Below, one piece after another: positions 17,258-25,488 of a stretch of DNA of 64,000 bases. Below the pieces are notes generated by a model. That model made no database searches and had not been told where the DNA came from. It saw nothing but the letters and a program-made list of their open reading frames with translations. The translations under genes and the position numbers were made by a program. Source of the DNA: FEN-1191 sp964528845 (lineage in GTDB: Bacteria > Pseudomonadota > Gammaproteobacteria > Steroidobacterales > Steroidobacteraceae); the NCBI GenBank assembly GCA_964528845.1, contig CAZGVE010000011.1, positions 1 through 64,000 of the forward strand. Direction: 5' to 3'. The stretch's first letter is position 1. Every line of letters begins with the position of its first letter.

Positions 17258-18228
17258 CGCGCTCCAGTGCGGGACGGGCGCGGCCAGCGCGGCATCCGGA
17301 ACGGCAGCAGGGTCCGCACCCAGCGGCTGCGGAAGCGGTCCAGGTTCAGGCTTTCATGCACGGCGTTTACCGCCTGCCCCCCGATCCGGGTCGCTAGCAG
17401 CGAGCGCGCGTAGAACGGCGCATCCACCAGCGTACGCACCACCCGGGCACCGCCTGGTTGCTCCGAGCGCGTGTAGCGCGCGATGCCCCAGAGACTGGAG
17501 GGCAGCGAGCACGCTAGCGGCAGCGCGAGCGGGCGCACGGCTCCGGCCGTATCGAACTGCAGTGAGAGCGTGCGCGCCGCATCGTGTCGGTGCTCGACCT
17601 CGTAGAACACTGCGGTGGCCTCCGGCAGCGAGGCACGCGACCAGGTCCAGCCCCTGAAGTCCTGTTCGAGCGGACGCGAACCTGCGTTCGAGTCCAGATA
17701 GGCCTCACCCTGCCATTGCAGCGAGGGCTGCTGGAACTGCACTTCGATGCGCGCACGCGGCGCGAGCGGCGACCAGAAGTGGTTGCCCTGCGCGTCGAGC
17801 GCGAACTGCCGGGCCGGTATGCAGCTGGGATGTACGCGCACGCGCCCGCGCAGCGGCCGCGGCAGCGGACAGCCGGTCTCTGCAATCTGGAATTCGAACG
17901 CGCTCCCGTCCCAGTGTACCGAGCTCGGGCCGATGCGCAGCGTATCGCGCTCGGCGCACAGCTGCGCGCGGCCGCGTTCGGTCATGGACCAGCGTCCGAC
18001 CGCGCCGTTCAGCGCGACGTTGAAAGCACAGTAGTTGCGCGGATCCGCGTCACCGTGCCGGCGCGAGCGGGCGTAGTAGGGCGAGAACACGCTGCCGATG
18101 AAGGCGATGATGCACAGCCCGTGGGCACCATCGTCGCTTACCGCGTCGAGGTACCACCAGACATACCCACCCCGTGGGACCGGGACATCGAATCCAGGTC
18201 CTGCAGCAGACAGGTGGACGCGTGGCAT
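17254..18228 (-). CDS. crtC: Hydroxyneurosporene synthase / carotenoid 1,2-hydratase
   Basis: Predicted 324-residue hydratase adding water at C-1,2 of neurosporene or lycopene. It has the characteristic N-terminal region GGYVWWYLDAVSDDG followed by IIAFIGSVFSPYYA. The start at 18228 lies 90 bases inside the end of crtD, a common crtD-crtC overlap; longer upstream extensions in this frame are antisense-like noise. The C-terminal part has the expected hydratase features (EVEHRHDAARTLSLQFD). Confidence 0.92.
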   Translation of the reverse strand: MPRVHLSAAGPGFDVPVPRGGYVWWYLDAVSDDGAHGLCIIAFIGSVFSPYYARSRRHGDADPRNYCAFNVALNGAVGRWSMTERGRAQLCAERDTLRIGPSSVHWDGSAFEFQIAETGCPLPRPLRGRVRVHPSCIPARQFALDAQGNHFWSPLAPRARIEVQFQQPSLQWQGEAYLDSNAGSRPLEQDFRGWTWSRASLPEATAVFYEVEHRHDAARTLSLQFDTAGAVRPLALPLACSLPSSLWGIARYTRSEQPGGARVVRTLVDAPFYARSLLATRIGGQAVNAVHESLNLDRFRSRWVRTLLPFRMPRWPRPSRTGAR

Positions 18229-19697
18229 GCCGAGAGCGCCGCCATCGGCAGGCCCGGTCCCGGGTGGGTGCTCCCGCCCGCCAGGTACAGTCCGGGTATC
18301 GGAGTGCGTGCTCCCGGCCGCTTGAAGGACGCCTGCCAGCCGTGGCTCGCCCGGCCGTACAGCGCCCCGCCGCTGCCCGGAAACAGCCGGTGGAAGTCCG
18401 TCGGTGTCGTGGTCACGTACTGTCCCGCTCGCAGCGAGAGTTCCAGCCCGCAGCGCTGCAGCACTCCCAGGGTCCTGTTCAGACATTGCTCGACCTCCTC
18501 CGGCTCGAAATGATGCGCGTCGCCGATCGCTGGTGCATTGATCAGGCACAGCAGCCGCTCCGGCTCGCCGGCCATCGGCGGTGCAGCGCCCCCGCGATCC
18601 TGCGCGCACACGTACACGGTCGGCGAGCGCGGCACGCGGCGCCGCTGGCACAGGTCGGCGAACTCCGCGGCATAGTCCGCGGAGAAGAAAACATTGTGAT
18701 GCGTGAGCGGGAAGCCGTGCGGGCTTGCCAGGATGTTCCATGTAATGGCCGACAATGAGCGCGCCGCGGGTTCCACGCGCGCGCTCCCGAAAGCGGCCTC
18801 GGCGCCCAGCAGGCCCGCCCCGACCGCGGTAGCGTCGCAGGTGGCGACCACCGCGTCGATGGCCTGGGATTGCGAATCACCGAACTCGATCCTGGCCACG
18901 CGCCCGCGGGCGAGCCGGATCGCGCTCACTTCGGTCGCGAGCCGTACCGTGACGCCACGCGCCCGCAGCAGCCCGAGCAACGCATCGGTCAGCGCATACA
19001 TACCGCCCTGGATCTGCCAGACCCCCGTCTGCTCGACGTGCGCGACCAGCATCAAGGTTGCCGGTGCGAGAAACGGTGAGGAGCCGCAGTAAGTCGCGTA
19101 GCGGCCGAACAGCGAGCGCAGCCGTGGATCGCGGAAATAGCCGCCCAGCGCGCTCCACAGGGTCGTGAACGGTCGCAGCCGCCAGAGATTGGACAGACCA
19201 CGCACGCCGCCGCCGCGGATCAGTCCGGGCATGCTTGGTCGCGGCTGGCGCAGGAAGTCGCGCTCCAGCGCCTGGTAGATCGCCCGCGCGTCGGCGCAGA
19301 AGCGCTCGAAGCCGCGCGCTGCTTCGGCCCCGGCTAGGCGTCCGATTGCGGCCGCGCTGAGCCTTGGATCCGCGTGCAGATCGAGCGGCTGGTCCGGCGC
19401 GGCGCTCCAGGCGTGCCGGGCCAGGATGCCGAGCGGCTGCAGGCGCAGGTGGCTCGACAGCGTCGTGCCGGCGGACGCGAAGATCTCCTCGAAAATGTCG
19501 CGCAGCGTGAAGACCGTCGGTCCGGCGTCGATCCGGGCCCCGTCCACCGCGACCTGGCGCAGCTTTCCGCCGGCCGTCGCAGCACGCTCGAACAGCGTGA
19601 CGCCGAGACCGCGATTGGCCAGCTGCAGCGCGGTGACGAGGCCGGCAACTCCGGCACCGATCACGGCGACCTGCGGGGCGGAGGGGGGTGCGCGCAC
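18138..19697 (-). CDS. crtD: Hydroxyneurosporene / methoxyneurosporene desaturase
   Basis: Predicted 519-residue FAD-dependent 3,4-desaturase related to CrtI. It has the N-terminal VIGAGVAGLVTALQL motif and the C-terminal signature LYLAGGSTHPGPGLPMAALSA. The start is a GTG with no strong ribosome-binding site; no better in-frame start was found upstream. It diverges from crtE across a 97-base region with two PpsR-type operators, so both directions should be repressed together. Confidence 0.93.
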   Translation of the reverse strand: MRAPPSAPQVAVIGAGVAGLVTALQLANRGLGVTLFERAATAGGKLRQVAVDGARIDAGPTVFTLRDIFEEIFASAGTTLSSHLRLQPLGILARHAWSAAPDQPLDLHADPRLSAAAIGRLAGAEAARGFERFCADARAIYQALERDFLRQPRPSMPGLIRGGGVRGLSNLWRLRPFTTLWSALGGYFRDPRLRSLFGRYATYCGSSPFLAPATLMLVAHVEQTGVWQIQGGMYALTDALLGLLRARGVTVRLATEVSAIRLARGRVARIEFGDSQSQAIDAVVATCDATAVGAGLLGAEAAFGSARVEPAARSLSAITWNILASPHGFPLTHHNVFFSADYAAEFADLCQRRRVPRSPTVYVCAQDRGGAAPPMAGEPERLLCLINAPAIGDAHHFEPEEVEQCLNRTLGVLQRCGLELSLRAGQYVTTTPTDFHRLFPGSGGALYGRASHGWQASFKRPGARTPIPGLYLAGGSTHPGPGLPMAALSACHASTCLLQDLDSMSRSHGVGMSGGTSTR

Positions 19698-19733
19698 GGC
19701 GTGAACAGTCAGGTTGACCCTGTGGCAGGGCAG

Positions 19734-19751
19734 TGTCTATATTACCTGACA
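19734..19751. promoter_or_regulatory. PpsR/CrtJ binding site 1 between crtD and crtE
   Basis: TGTCTATATTACCTGACA is an exact match to the PpsR/CrtJ consensus TGT-N12-ACA. It lies in the divergent crtD/crtE promoter region, its centre 25 bases from that of the second site. Confidence 0.85.
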
Positions 19752-19758
19752 TCGTTGC

Positions 19759-19776
19759 TGACAAGTTTGCTTTACA
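19759..19776. promoter_or_regulatory. PpsR/CrtJ binding site 2 between crtD and crtE (one mismatch)
   Basis: TGACAAGTTTGCTTTACA matches TGT-N12-ACA except at the third base. The tandem arrangement with the perfect site 25 bases away fits the cooperative binding known for CrtJ. Confidence 0.7.
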
Positions 19777-19794
19777 CTTGCGGGGAGACCGGTC

Positions 19795-20664
19795 GTGGAT
19801 GACGCCTCACGGATCGAGCGCTTTCTGGCTCACGCCCTCGACGGCGTGAACGGGCCCGGGGCCGCTCCCGGTTTGTCGGCAGCAGTGCACCACGCGGTAT
19901 TTCCGGGCGGCGCGCGCATTCGACCGCGGCTGTGCATTGCAGTTGCGCGCGCCTGTGGTGCCGGCCAGTCGGCCGGGGCGCTGGCCGCAGCCGGCGCAAT
20001 CGAGATGCTGCATTGTGCCTCGCTCGTGCACGATGACCTGCCCTGCTTCGACGATGCCACCACACGGCGCGGGCAGCCCGCGGTGCACCGCAAGTTCGGA
20101 GAACGGCTCGCCGTATTGGCAGGCGACGCGCTGATCGTGCTGGCCTTCCAGACCGTCACACGTGAACGCGGCTGTCCCGCCGATCGTCGACTCGCGCTGC
20201 TTGGCACGCTGGCCGCAGCGGCGGGCATGCCACGCGGCATCGTCGCGGGGCAGGCCTGGGAATGCGAGGAGGGCGTCGCGCTGTCCGAGTATCAGCGTGA
20301 GAAGACCGGCGCCTTGTTCGCCGCCGCCACGGTCGCCGGCGCGTTGGCCGCGGGCGCCGACCCCGCTCCCTGGCAGACGGTCGGCGACTGTATCGGCGAG
20401 GCCTATCAGGTCGCCGACGACATTCGTGATGTGACCGGCGATGCCCACGAACTCGGCAAGCCCACCGGACGCGACGCTGCGCTCGACCGGCCGAATGCAG
20501 TGCGTCGCATGGGACTTCCGGCCGCGCGGGCCCGTCTGCAGCAGCTGGTCGCCGAATCGCTGGCAGCGATACCCGCCTGCCCCGGGTCCGAGGAGCTGCA
20601 CCACGCCTTCCGGGCCGTCATGGCACCGCTGCTCGCGCCGGCCATCGCGCGTCCCGCGGCGTGA
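19795..20664 (+). CDS. crtE: Geranylgeranyl diphosphate synthase
   Basis: Predicted 289-residue trans-prenyltransferase supplying C20 diphosphate for carotenoids and the bacteriochlorophyll tail. It has the first Asp-rich motif LVHDDLPCFDD (near residue 80) with RRG just after it, and the second motif DDIRD. The start is a GTG seven bases after GGGGAG. It is transcribed away from crtD, with PpsR sites just upstream, and is followed 16 bases later by crtF. Confidence 0.95.
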   Translation: MDDASRIERFLAHALDGVNGPGAAPGLSAAVHHAVFPGGARIRPRLCIAVARACGAGQSAGALAAAGAIEMLHCASLVHDDLPCFDDATTRRGQPAVHRKFGERLAVLAGDALIVLAFQTVTRERGCPADRRLALLGTLAAAAGMPRGIVAGQAWECEEGVALSEYQREKTGALFAAATVAGALAAGADPAPWQTVGDCIGEAYQVADDIRDVTGDAHELGKPTGRDAALDRPNAVRRMGLPAARARLQQLVAESLAAIPACPGSEELHHAFRAVMAPLLAPAIARPAA

Positions 20665-20680
20665 GCCGCCAAAGCCAGCC

Positions 20681-21835
20681 GTGCGCGCCCACGCGCCCGC
20701 CGAGCCGCACCCGATTCCCGGCGCGTCCTTAAGCGCGAGATTCAAGGCGTGGCGCGACCGACTGCTCGGCGATGCGCGCTTCCAGCGCTGGGCCAGCGGC
20801 TTTGCGCTCACGCGGCCGGTCGCACGGCGGCACGCCCGCGCGCTGTTCGACCTGTGCGCGGGCTTCATCTATTCGCAGGTTCTGCTCGCGTGCGTGCGCC
20901 TGCGGCTGCTCGAACAACTGCGCGCCGGGCCGCTCGGCCTGCAACAGATCGCGCGCCAGGTAGAGCTGGCCCCGGGTGCGGCGCGCTCGCTGCTCGCCGC
21001 GGCGCAGGCCCTCGAGCTGGTGGAGCTGCGCGGCACGGAGCAATGGGGGCTCGGCCCGGTCGGAGCCGCCCTGCTCGGCAATCCCGCGGTGCTGCGCATG
21101 ATCGAGCATCACCCGATGCTCTACGACGACCTGCGCGATCCGGTGGCGCTGCTGCGCGATCCGGCCCGCACCAGCAGCGTGGCGCAGCTCTGGCCCTATG
21201 CGCGCCACCAGCTGCCCGCGAGCCTGGCACCCGAGCAGGTCAGCACTTACACCGCGCTGATGGCCTCGACGCAGCCACTGGTCGCCGAGGAACTGCTCGA
21301 CGCCTATCCGTTTGCCCGCCACCGCTGCCTGCTCGACGTCGGCGGCGGTGACGGCAGCTTCCTGATCGCGGCGGCGTCACGCGCACCGCGGCTGCGGCTG
21401 ATGCTCTTCGACCTGCCCGGAGTCGTCGCCCAGGCCCACCGGCGCCTCGAAACCGCCGGACTGACCGGCAGGGCGGAGCTGTTCGGTGGCGATTTCGCAT
21501 CCGACGAGCTGCCCGCCGGCGCCGACCTGATCACGCTGGTGCGCGTACTGCATGACCACGATGACCAGCCGGCGATGGCGCTGCTGCGCGCAGTGCGGCG
21601 CGCGCTGCCGCGGGGCGGACGGCTGGTGTTGGCCGAGCCCATGACGGGCGTGCGCGGCGCCATTCCCGGCACCGAGGCCTACTTCGCGTTCTACCTGCTG
21701 GCGATGGGGCAGGGGCGTGCACGCGCGGCCGCGGATGTCGCGCAGATGCTGCGCACGGCCGGCTTTCGCGACCCGCGCCTGCACGACAGTGCACGGCCAT
21801 GGCAATGCACGGTCATGAGCGCCAGCGCTTCCTGA
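20681..21835 (+). CDS. crtF: Hydroxyneurosporene / demethylspheroidene O-methyltransferase
   Basis: Predicted 384-residue SAM-dependent O-methyltransferase adding the methoxy groups of spheroidene/spirilloxanthin-type carotenoids. It has an N-terminal winged-helix dimerisation region and the SAM-binding motif LLDVGGGDGSFL, then LFDLPGVV and a catalytic region with RVLHDHDD. The start is uncertain: the in-frame GTG at 20681 is the only start codon close to the first conserved segment, and no clear ribosome-binding site is seen. Expected to be co-transcribed with crtE. Confidence 0.92.
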   Translation: MRAHAPAEPHPIPGASLSARFKAWRDRLLGDARFQRWASGFALTRPVARRHARALFDLCAGFIYSQVLLACVRLRLLEQLRAGPLGLQQIARQVELAPGAARSLLAAAQALELVELRGTEQWGLGPVGAALLGNPAVLRMIEHHPMLYDDLRDPVALLRDPARTSSVAQLWPYARHQLPASLAPEQVSTYTALMASTQPLVAEELLDAYPFARHRCLLDVGGGDGSFLIAAASRAPRLRLMLFDLPGVVAQAHRRLETAGLTGRAELFGGDFASDELPAGADLITLVRVLHDHDDQPAMALLRAVRRALPRGGRLVLAEPMTGVRGAIPGTEAYFAFYLLAMGQGRARAAADVAQMLRTAGFRDPRLHDSARPWQCTVMSASAS

Positions 21836-21859
21836 GCGATGCTTGCTGAACAGCCGGAG

Positions 21860-21877
21860 TGTTAAGTTTGCTTGACA
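21860..21877. promoter_or_regulatory. PpsR/CrtJ binding site 1 upstream of bchC
   Basis: TGTTAAGTTTGCTTGACA is an exact TGT-N12-ACA match. Its last six bases double as the -35 element of the likely bchC promoter, so binding would exclude RNA polymerase. Confidence 0.87.
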
Positions 21878-21900
21878 TCGACCTTAGTACTAGTATCTTT
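21872..21900 (+). promoter_or_regulatory. Likely sigma-70 promoter of bchCXYZ-pufBALMC
   Basis: TTGACA (21872-21877), a 17-base spacer and TATCTT (21895-21900) form a good sigma-70-type promoter. Both hexamers lie within PpsR-type sites. The predicted start is near 21907, leaving a leader of about 38 bases with GGAAAG before the bchC GTG. Confidence 0.65.
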
Positions 21901-21903
21901 ACA
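21886..21903. promoter_or_regulatory. PpsR/CrtJ binding site 2 upstream of bchC (one mismatch)
   Basis: AGTACTAGTATCTTTACA matches TGT-N12-ACA except for the first base and covers the -10 region. Its centre is 26 bases from that of site 1, the tandem arrangement also seen at crtE. Confidence 0.65.
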
Positions 21904-21944
21904 CTCAGATCACGTGGGGCCACACCACAGCGAGCCGGAAAGTC

Positions 21945-22913
21945 GTGTCTCTGCATCCAATCAATCCAGACCTGAATGCGCTGGCCGTCGTGCTGCGCGA
22001 GCCTCAGCAGCTCGAGCTGCGTGAGCTTGCGCTCACCAGCCCGGGCGATGGCGACGTCGTCGTCGAGATGGAATGGTCCGGTATCAGCACGGGCACGGAA
22101 CGCCTGCTGTGGAGCGGAAAGATGCCCGCCTTTCCAGGCATGGGCTATCCGCTGGTGCCCGGCTACGAAGGCGTCGGGCGCATTGCGAGCGCCGGCGCGC
22201 AGTCCGGCCGCACAGTTGGCGAGCGCGTGTTCGTGCCGGGCGCGCGCTGCTACGGCGAGATCCGGGGTTTGTTCGGCAGTTCGGCGGCGCGAGTCGTGGT
22301 CCCGGGTGCGCATGTGACCCCAGTGGACGAGCGGCTCGGCGAGCGCGCGATCCTGCTGGCGCTGGCGGCCACGGGGCTGCACGCGCTCAAGATCGGTTCG
22401 AGCGCCCCGCAGCTGATCATCGGCCACGGCGTGCTTGGACGACTGATCGCGCGCCTCGCGCTGCTGCATGGCACAGGCACCGCGCCGGTGGTCTGGGAGA
22501 CCAATCCGGCGCGCCGCGCTGGTGCGGCCGGCTACGCGGTCATCGACCCGGCCGACGACACGCGCCGCGACTACCAGCGCATCTGCGACGTCAGCGGCGA
22601 TGGCGGGTTGCTGAACGGGCTGATCGGACGGTTGGCACCCCGCGGCGAGATCGTGCTCGCCGGCTTCTACAGTGCGCCACTCAGCTTCGATTTCGCACCG
22701 GCGTTCATGCGCGAGGCACAGCTACGGATCGCGGCCCAGTGGCAGAAGTCCGATCTCGCCGAAGTGCTCACGCTGTGCCAGTCGGGCGAGCTGTCGCTCG
22801 ACGGGCTGATTACCCATCACAGCGCCGCCCTTGATGCGACGCGTGCCTACCGCACGGCATTTGAAGATGCCGCGTGCCTGAAGATGATTCTCGACTGGAG
22901 AAACGCCGCATGA
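21945..22913 (+). CDS. bchC: Bacteriochlorophyllide a dehydrogenase BchC
   Basis: Predicted 322-residue zinc-type alcohol-dehydrogenase-like enzyme oxidising the 3-hydroxyethyl group of hydroxyethyl-bacteriochlorophyllide a. It has the medium-chain-dehydrogenase N-terminal region GTERLLWSGKMP and VPGYEGVGRI, and a nucleotide-binding region GHGVLGRLIA. The start is a GTG preceded by GGAAAG. It is first in the bchC-bchX-bchY-bchZ run and ends with an ATGA overlap with bchX. Confidence 0.96.
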   Translation: MSLHPINPDLNALAVVLREPQQLELRELALTSPGDGDVVVEMEWSGISTGTERLLWSGKMPAFPGMGYPLVPGYEGVGRIASAGAQSGRTVGERVFVPGARCYGEIRGLFGSSAARVVVPGAHVTPVDERLGERAILLALAATGLHALKIGSSAPQLIIGHGVLGRLIARLALLHGTGTAPVVWETNPARRAGAAGYAVIDPADDTRRDYQRICDVSGDGGLLNGLIGRLAPRGEIVLAGFYSAPLSFDFAPAFMREAQLRIAAQWQKSDLAEVLTLCQSGELSLDGLITHHSAALDATRAYRTAFEDAACLKMILDWRNAA

Positions 22914-23929
22914 GTCCGAGTGCCGCCAGCACAGTTCCCGTAGCGATGCCGGACGCGCGCCTGCGTACGCTCCGGGCGGAGGCGGCGATTCCGCCCGACC
23001 CGGTGCCGACGGCACCGCCCACCAAGAAGACGCAGGTCATCGCGATCTACGGCAAGGGGGGCATCGGCAAGAGTTTCACGCTCGCCAATCTGTCGTACAT
23101 GATGGCGCAGCTGGGCAAGCGCGTACTGCTGATCGGCTGCGATCCGAAGAGCGATACGACCTCGCTGCTGTTCGGTGGCCGCGCGTGCCCGACGATCATC
23201 GAAACTTCGGCGCGCAAGAAGCTCGCCGGCGAGCCCGTCAAGATCGGCGATGTCTGCTTCAAGCGCGACGGCGTGTTTGCGATGGAACTCGGCGGACCGG
23301 AAGTGGGCCGCGGGTGCGGCGGTCGCGGGATCATCCACGGCTTCGAGCTGCTCGAGAAGCTCGGCTTCCACGACTGGGGCTTCGACTACGTGCTGCTCGA
23401 TTTCCTCGGTGATGTGGTCTGCGGCGGCTTCGGACTGCCGATCGCGCGCGACATGTGCCAGAAGGTGATCGTCGTCGGCTCCAACGACCTGCAGTCGCTG
23501 TACGTCGCGAACAACGTGTGCTCGGCGGTGGACTACTTCCGCAACCTGGGTGGCAATGTCGGCGTCGCCGGCATGGTGATCAACAAGGACGATGGCACGG
23601 GGGAGGCGCAGGCCTTCGCCGATGCGGTCGGGATCCCGGTGCTCGCCGCGATTCCGGCGCACGAGGAGATCCGGCGCAAGAGCGCCAACTACCAGATCAT
23701 CGGCAAGCCCGGTGACGCCTGGGCCCCGGTGTTCGAGCAGCTCGCGGCCGGCGTCGCCGACGCGCCCCCGGTGCGGCCGAAGCCCTTGAGCCAGGACGGC
23801 TTGCTCGGGCTGTTCAAGGGCGACACGGTCGGGCGCAATGTCGTGCTCGATCCGGCGACTCCCGAGGACATGAGCGGTGGCATCGTGATCGAGAAGCCCT
23901 CGCTCGAAGTGGTCTACGAGAGCATCTAG
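22910..23929 (+). CDS. bchX: Chlorophyllide a reductase iron protein BchX
   Basis: Predicted 339-residue NifH-like ATPase delivering electrons to BchYZ for reduction of ring B. It has the P-loop IYGKGGIGKSFT (near residue 45), GCDPKSDTTSLLFGG, and two Cys expected to ligate the intersubunit [4Fe-4S] cluster (GRGCGGRG and GDVVCGGFG). The start ATG overlaps the bchC stop (ATGA). Confidence 0.97.
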   Translation: MSPSAASTVPVAMPDARLRTLRAEAAIPPDPVPTAPPTKKTQVIAIYGKGGIGKSFTLANLSYMMAQLGKRVLLIGCDPKSDTTSLLFGGRACPTIIETSARKKLAGEPVKIGDVCFKRDGVFAMELGGPEVGRGCGGRGIIHGFELLEKLGFHDWGFDYVLLDFLGDVVCGGFGLPIARDMCQKVIVVGSNDLQSLYVANNVCSAVDYFRNLGGNVGVAGMVINKDDGTGEAQAFADAVGIPVLAAIPAHEEIRRKSANYQIIGKPGDAWAPVFEQLAAGVADAPPVRPKPLSQDGLLGLFKGDTVGRNVVLDPATPEDMSGGIVIEKPSLEVVYESI

Positions 23930-23949
23930 GCGCCGCAGGACATGCTCCG

Positions 23950-25488
23950 ATGAGCCTGGACGAATCCGCGCCACTGTCCGAGCCGGTCCGCAGCGAGTCT
24001 GCGTCGGCCGCCGGATTGTCGTGTCACGCGGGCAAGCAGGAGCTGCAAAAGGCCGCCAAGGCCGCCGGCAAGAGTGAGACGCTCGAGCGCTACGCGGCCG
24101 ATTATCCGCTGGGCCCACACGACCAGCCGCAGAGCATGTGCCCAGCCTTCGGCTCGCTGCGGGTCGGCTTGCGCATGCGGCGTACCGCGACGGTATTGAG
24201 CGGCTCGGCCTGCTGCGTGTATGGCCTCACGTTCACGTCGCACTTCTACGGCGCGCGCCGCACCGTCGGCTACGTGCCGTTCAATTCCGAGACGCTGGTG
24301 ACGGGCAAGCTGTTCGAGGACATTCGCGAGTCGGTATTCGCACTGGCCGACCCCGCGCAATACGACGCCGTCGTGATCATCAACCTGTGCGTGCCGACCG
24401 CCTCGGGAGTGCCGCTGCAGATCCTGCCGAAGCAGATCAACGGCGTGCGCATCATCGGCATCGACGTGCCGGGCTTTGGCGTTCCCACGCATGCTGAGGC
24501 CAAGGATGTCCTGGTCGGCGCGATGCTGCGCTACGCGCGCTCGGAGGCGGAATCCGGGCCGGTGCAGGCGCCGAAGGGTGGGCGCGGCGAGCGGCCCACG
24601 ATCGCGCTGCTCGGCGAGATGTTTCCCGCCGACCCGGTTGGCATCGCGATGCTGCTCGAGCCGCTGGGACTTGCCGCCGGACCGACCGTGCCGACTCGTG
24701 AATGGCGCGAACTCTATGCCGCGCTGGATGGACCAATCGTCGCGGCGATTCATCCGTTCTACACCGCCGCCGTGCGCGAATTCGTCGCTGCGGGCCGCAC
24801 GATCGTGGGCTCAGCGCCGGTGGGCTACGACGGCACCGCAGCGTGGCTCGAATCCATCGGCGCCGCCGCAGGTATTGGCGCGCAGCAGATCGGCGCCGCC
24901 AAGGACCGGTTCCTGCCGGCGATTCGCGCGGCACTGAGCGCGGCACCGATCCAGGGCCGGATCACGGTATCGGGCTACGAGGGCTCGGAGCTGCTCGTGG
25001 CGCGGTTGCTGATCGAGAGCGGCGCGCAGGTTCCCTATGTCGGAACGGCGTGTCCGCGCACCCCCTGGTCCGACGCCGACCGCACCTGGCTCGAAGCCCA
25101 CGGGGCGCGCGTGCAGTATCGCGCCTCGCTCGAGCAGGACCGCAATGCGATGCAGGAGTTTCATCCGGACCTGGCGATCGGCACCACTCCGGTCGTGCAG
25201 GCGGCGAAGGAGCTGGCAATCCCGGCGATGTATTTCACCAACCTGATCTCCGCGCGACCCCTGATGGGCGTCGCGGGCGCCGGATCGCTGGCGCAGGTCG
25301 TCAACGCCGCGCTCGGCAACAAGGCGCGATTCGAGGAATTCAAAGCGTTCTTCGCGGGCGTCGGGTCTGGTTACTCAGCAGGCGTGTGGGAGCAGCAGCC
25401 CAGCGACCGCCCGGAATTCCGCGCGCAATACCGCAAACAGCTCGCCAAGCAGGCTGCGGTCCGTTCCACCGCAGAGGATGGCATCTGA
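23950..25488 (+). CDS. bchY: Chlorophyllide a reductase subunit Y
   Basis: Predicted 512-residue NifD-like catalytic subunit that, with BchZ, reduces the C7=C8 bond of chlorophyllide a. It has Cys-containing cluster-binding regions near the N-terminus (SMCPAFGSLR, GSACCVYGLTFTSHFYGA) and INLCVPTASG. Its stop overlaps the bchZ start (TGATG), supporting equal synthesis of the two subunits. Confidence 0.96.
   Translation: MSLDESAPLSEPVRSESASAAGLSCHAGKQELQKAAKAAGKSETLERYAADYPLGPHDQPQSMCPAFGSLRVGLRMRRTATVLSGSACCVYGLTFTSHFYGARRTVGYVPFNSETLVTGKLFEDIRESVFALADPAQYDAVVIINLCVPTASGVPLQILPKQINGVRIIGIDVPGFGVPTHAEAKDVLVGAMLRYARSEAESGPVQAPKGGRGERPTIALLGEMFPADPVGIAMLLEPLGLAAGPTVPTREWRELYAALDGPIVAAIHPFYTAAVREFVAAGRTIVGSAPVGYDGTAAWLESIGAAAGIGAQQIGAAKDRFLPAIRAALSAAPIQGRITVSGYEGSELLVARLLIESGAQVPYVGTACPRTPWSDADRTWLEAHGARVQYRASLEQDRNAMQEFHPDLAIGTTPVVQAAKELAIPAMYFTNLISARPLMGVAGAGSLAQVVNAALGNKARFEEFKAFFAGVGSGYSAGVWEQQPSDRPEFRAQYRKQLAKQAAVRSTAEDGI

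Noticed and set aside
24702..25487. Upstream extension of the bchZ frame across bchY
   Set aside because: BchY occupies this region in another frame with clear homology; bchZ starts at the ATG overlapping the bchY stop.
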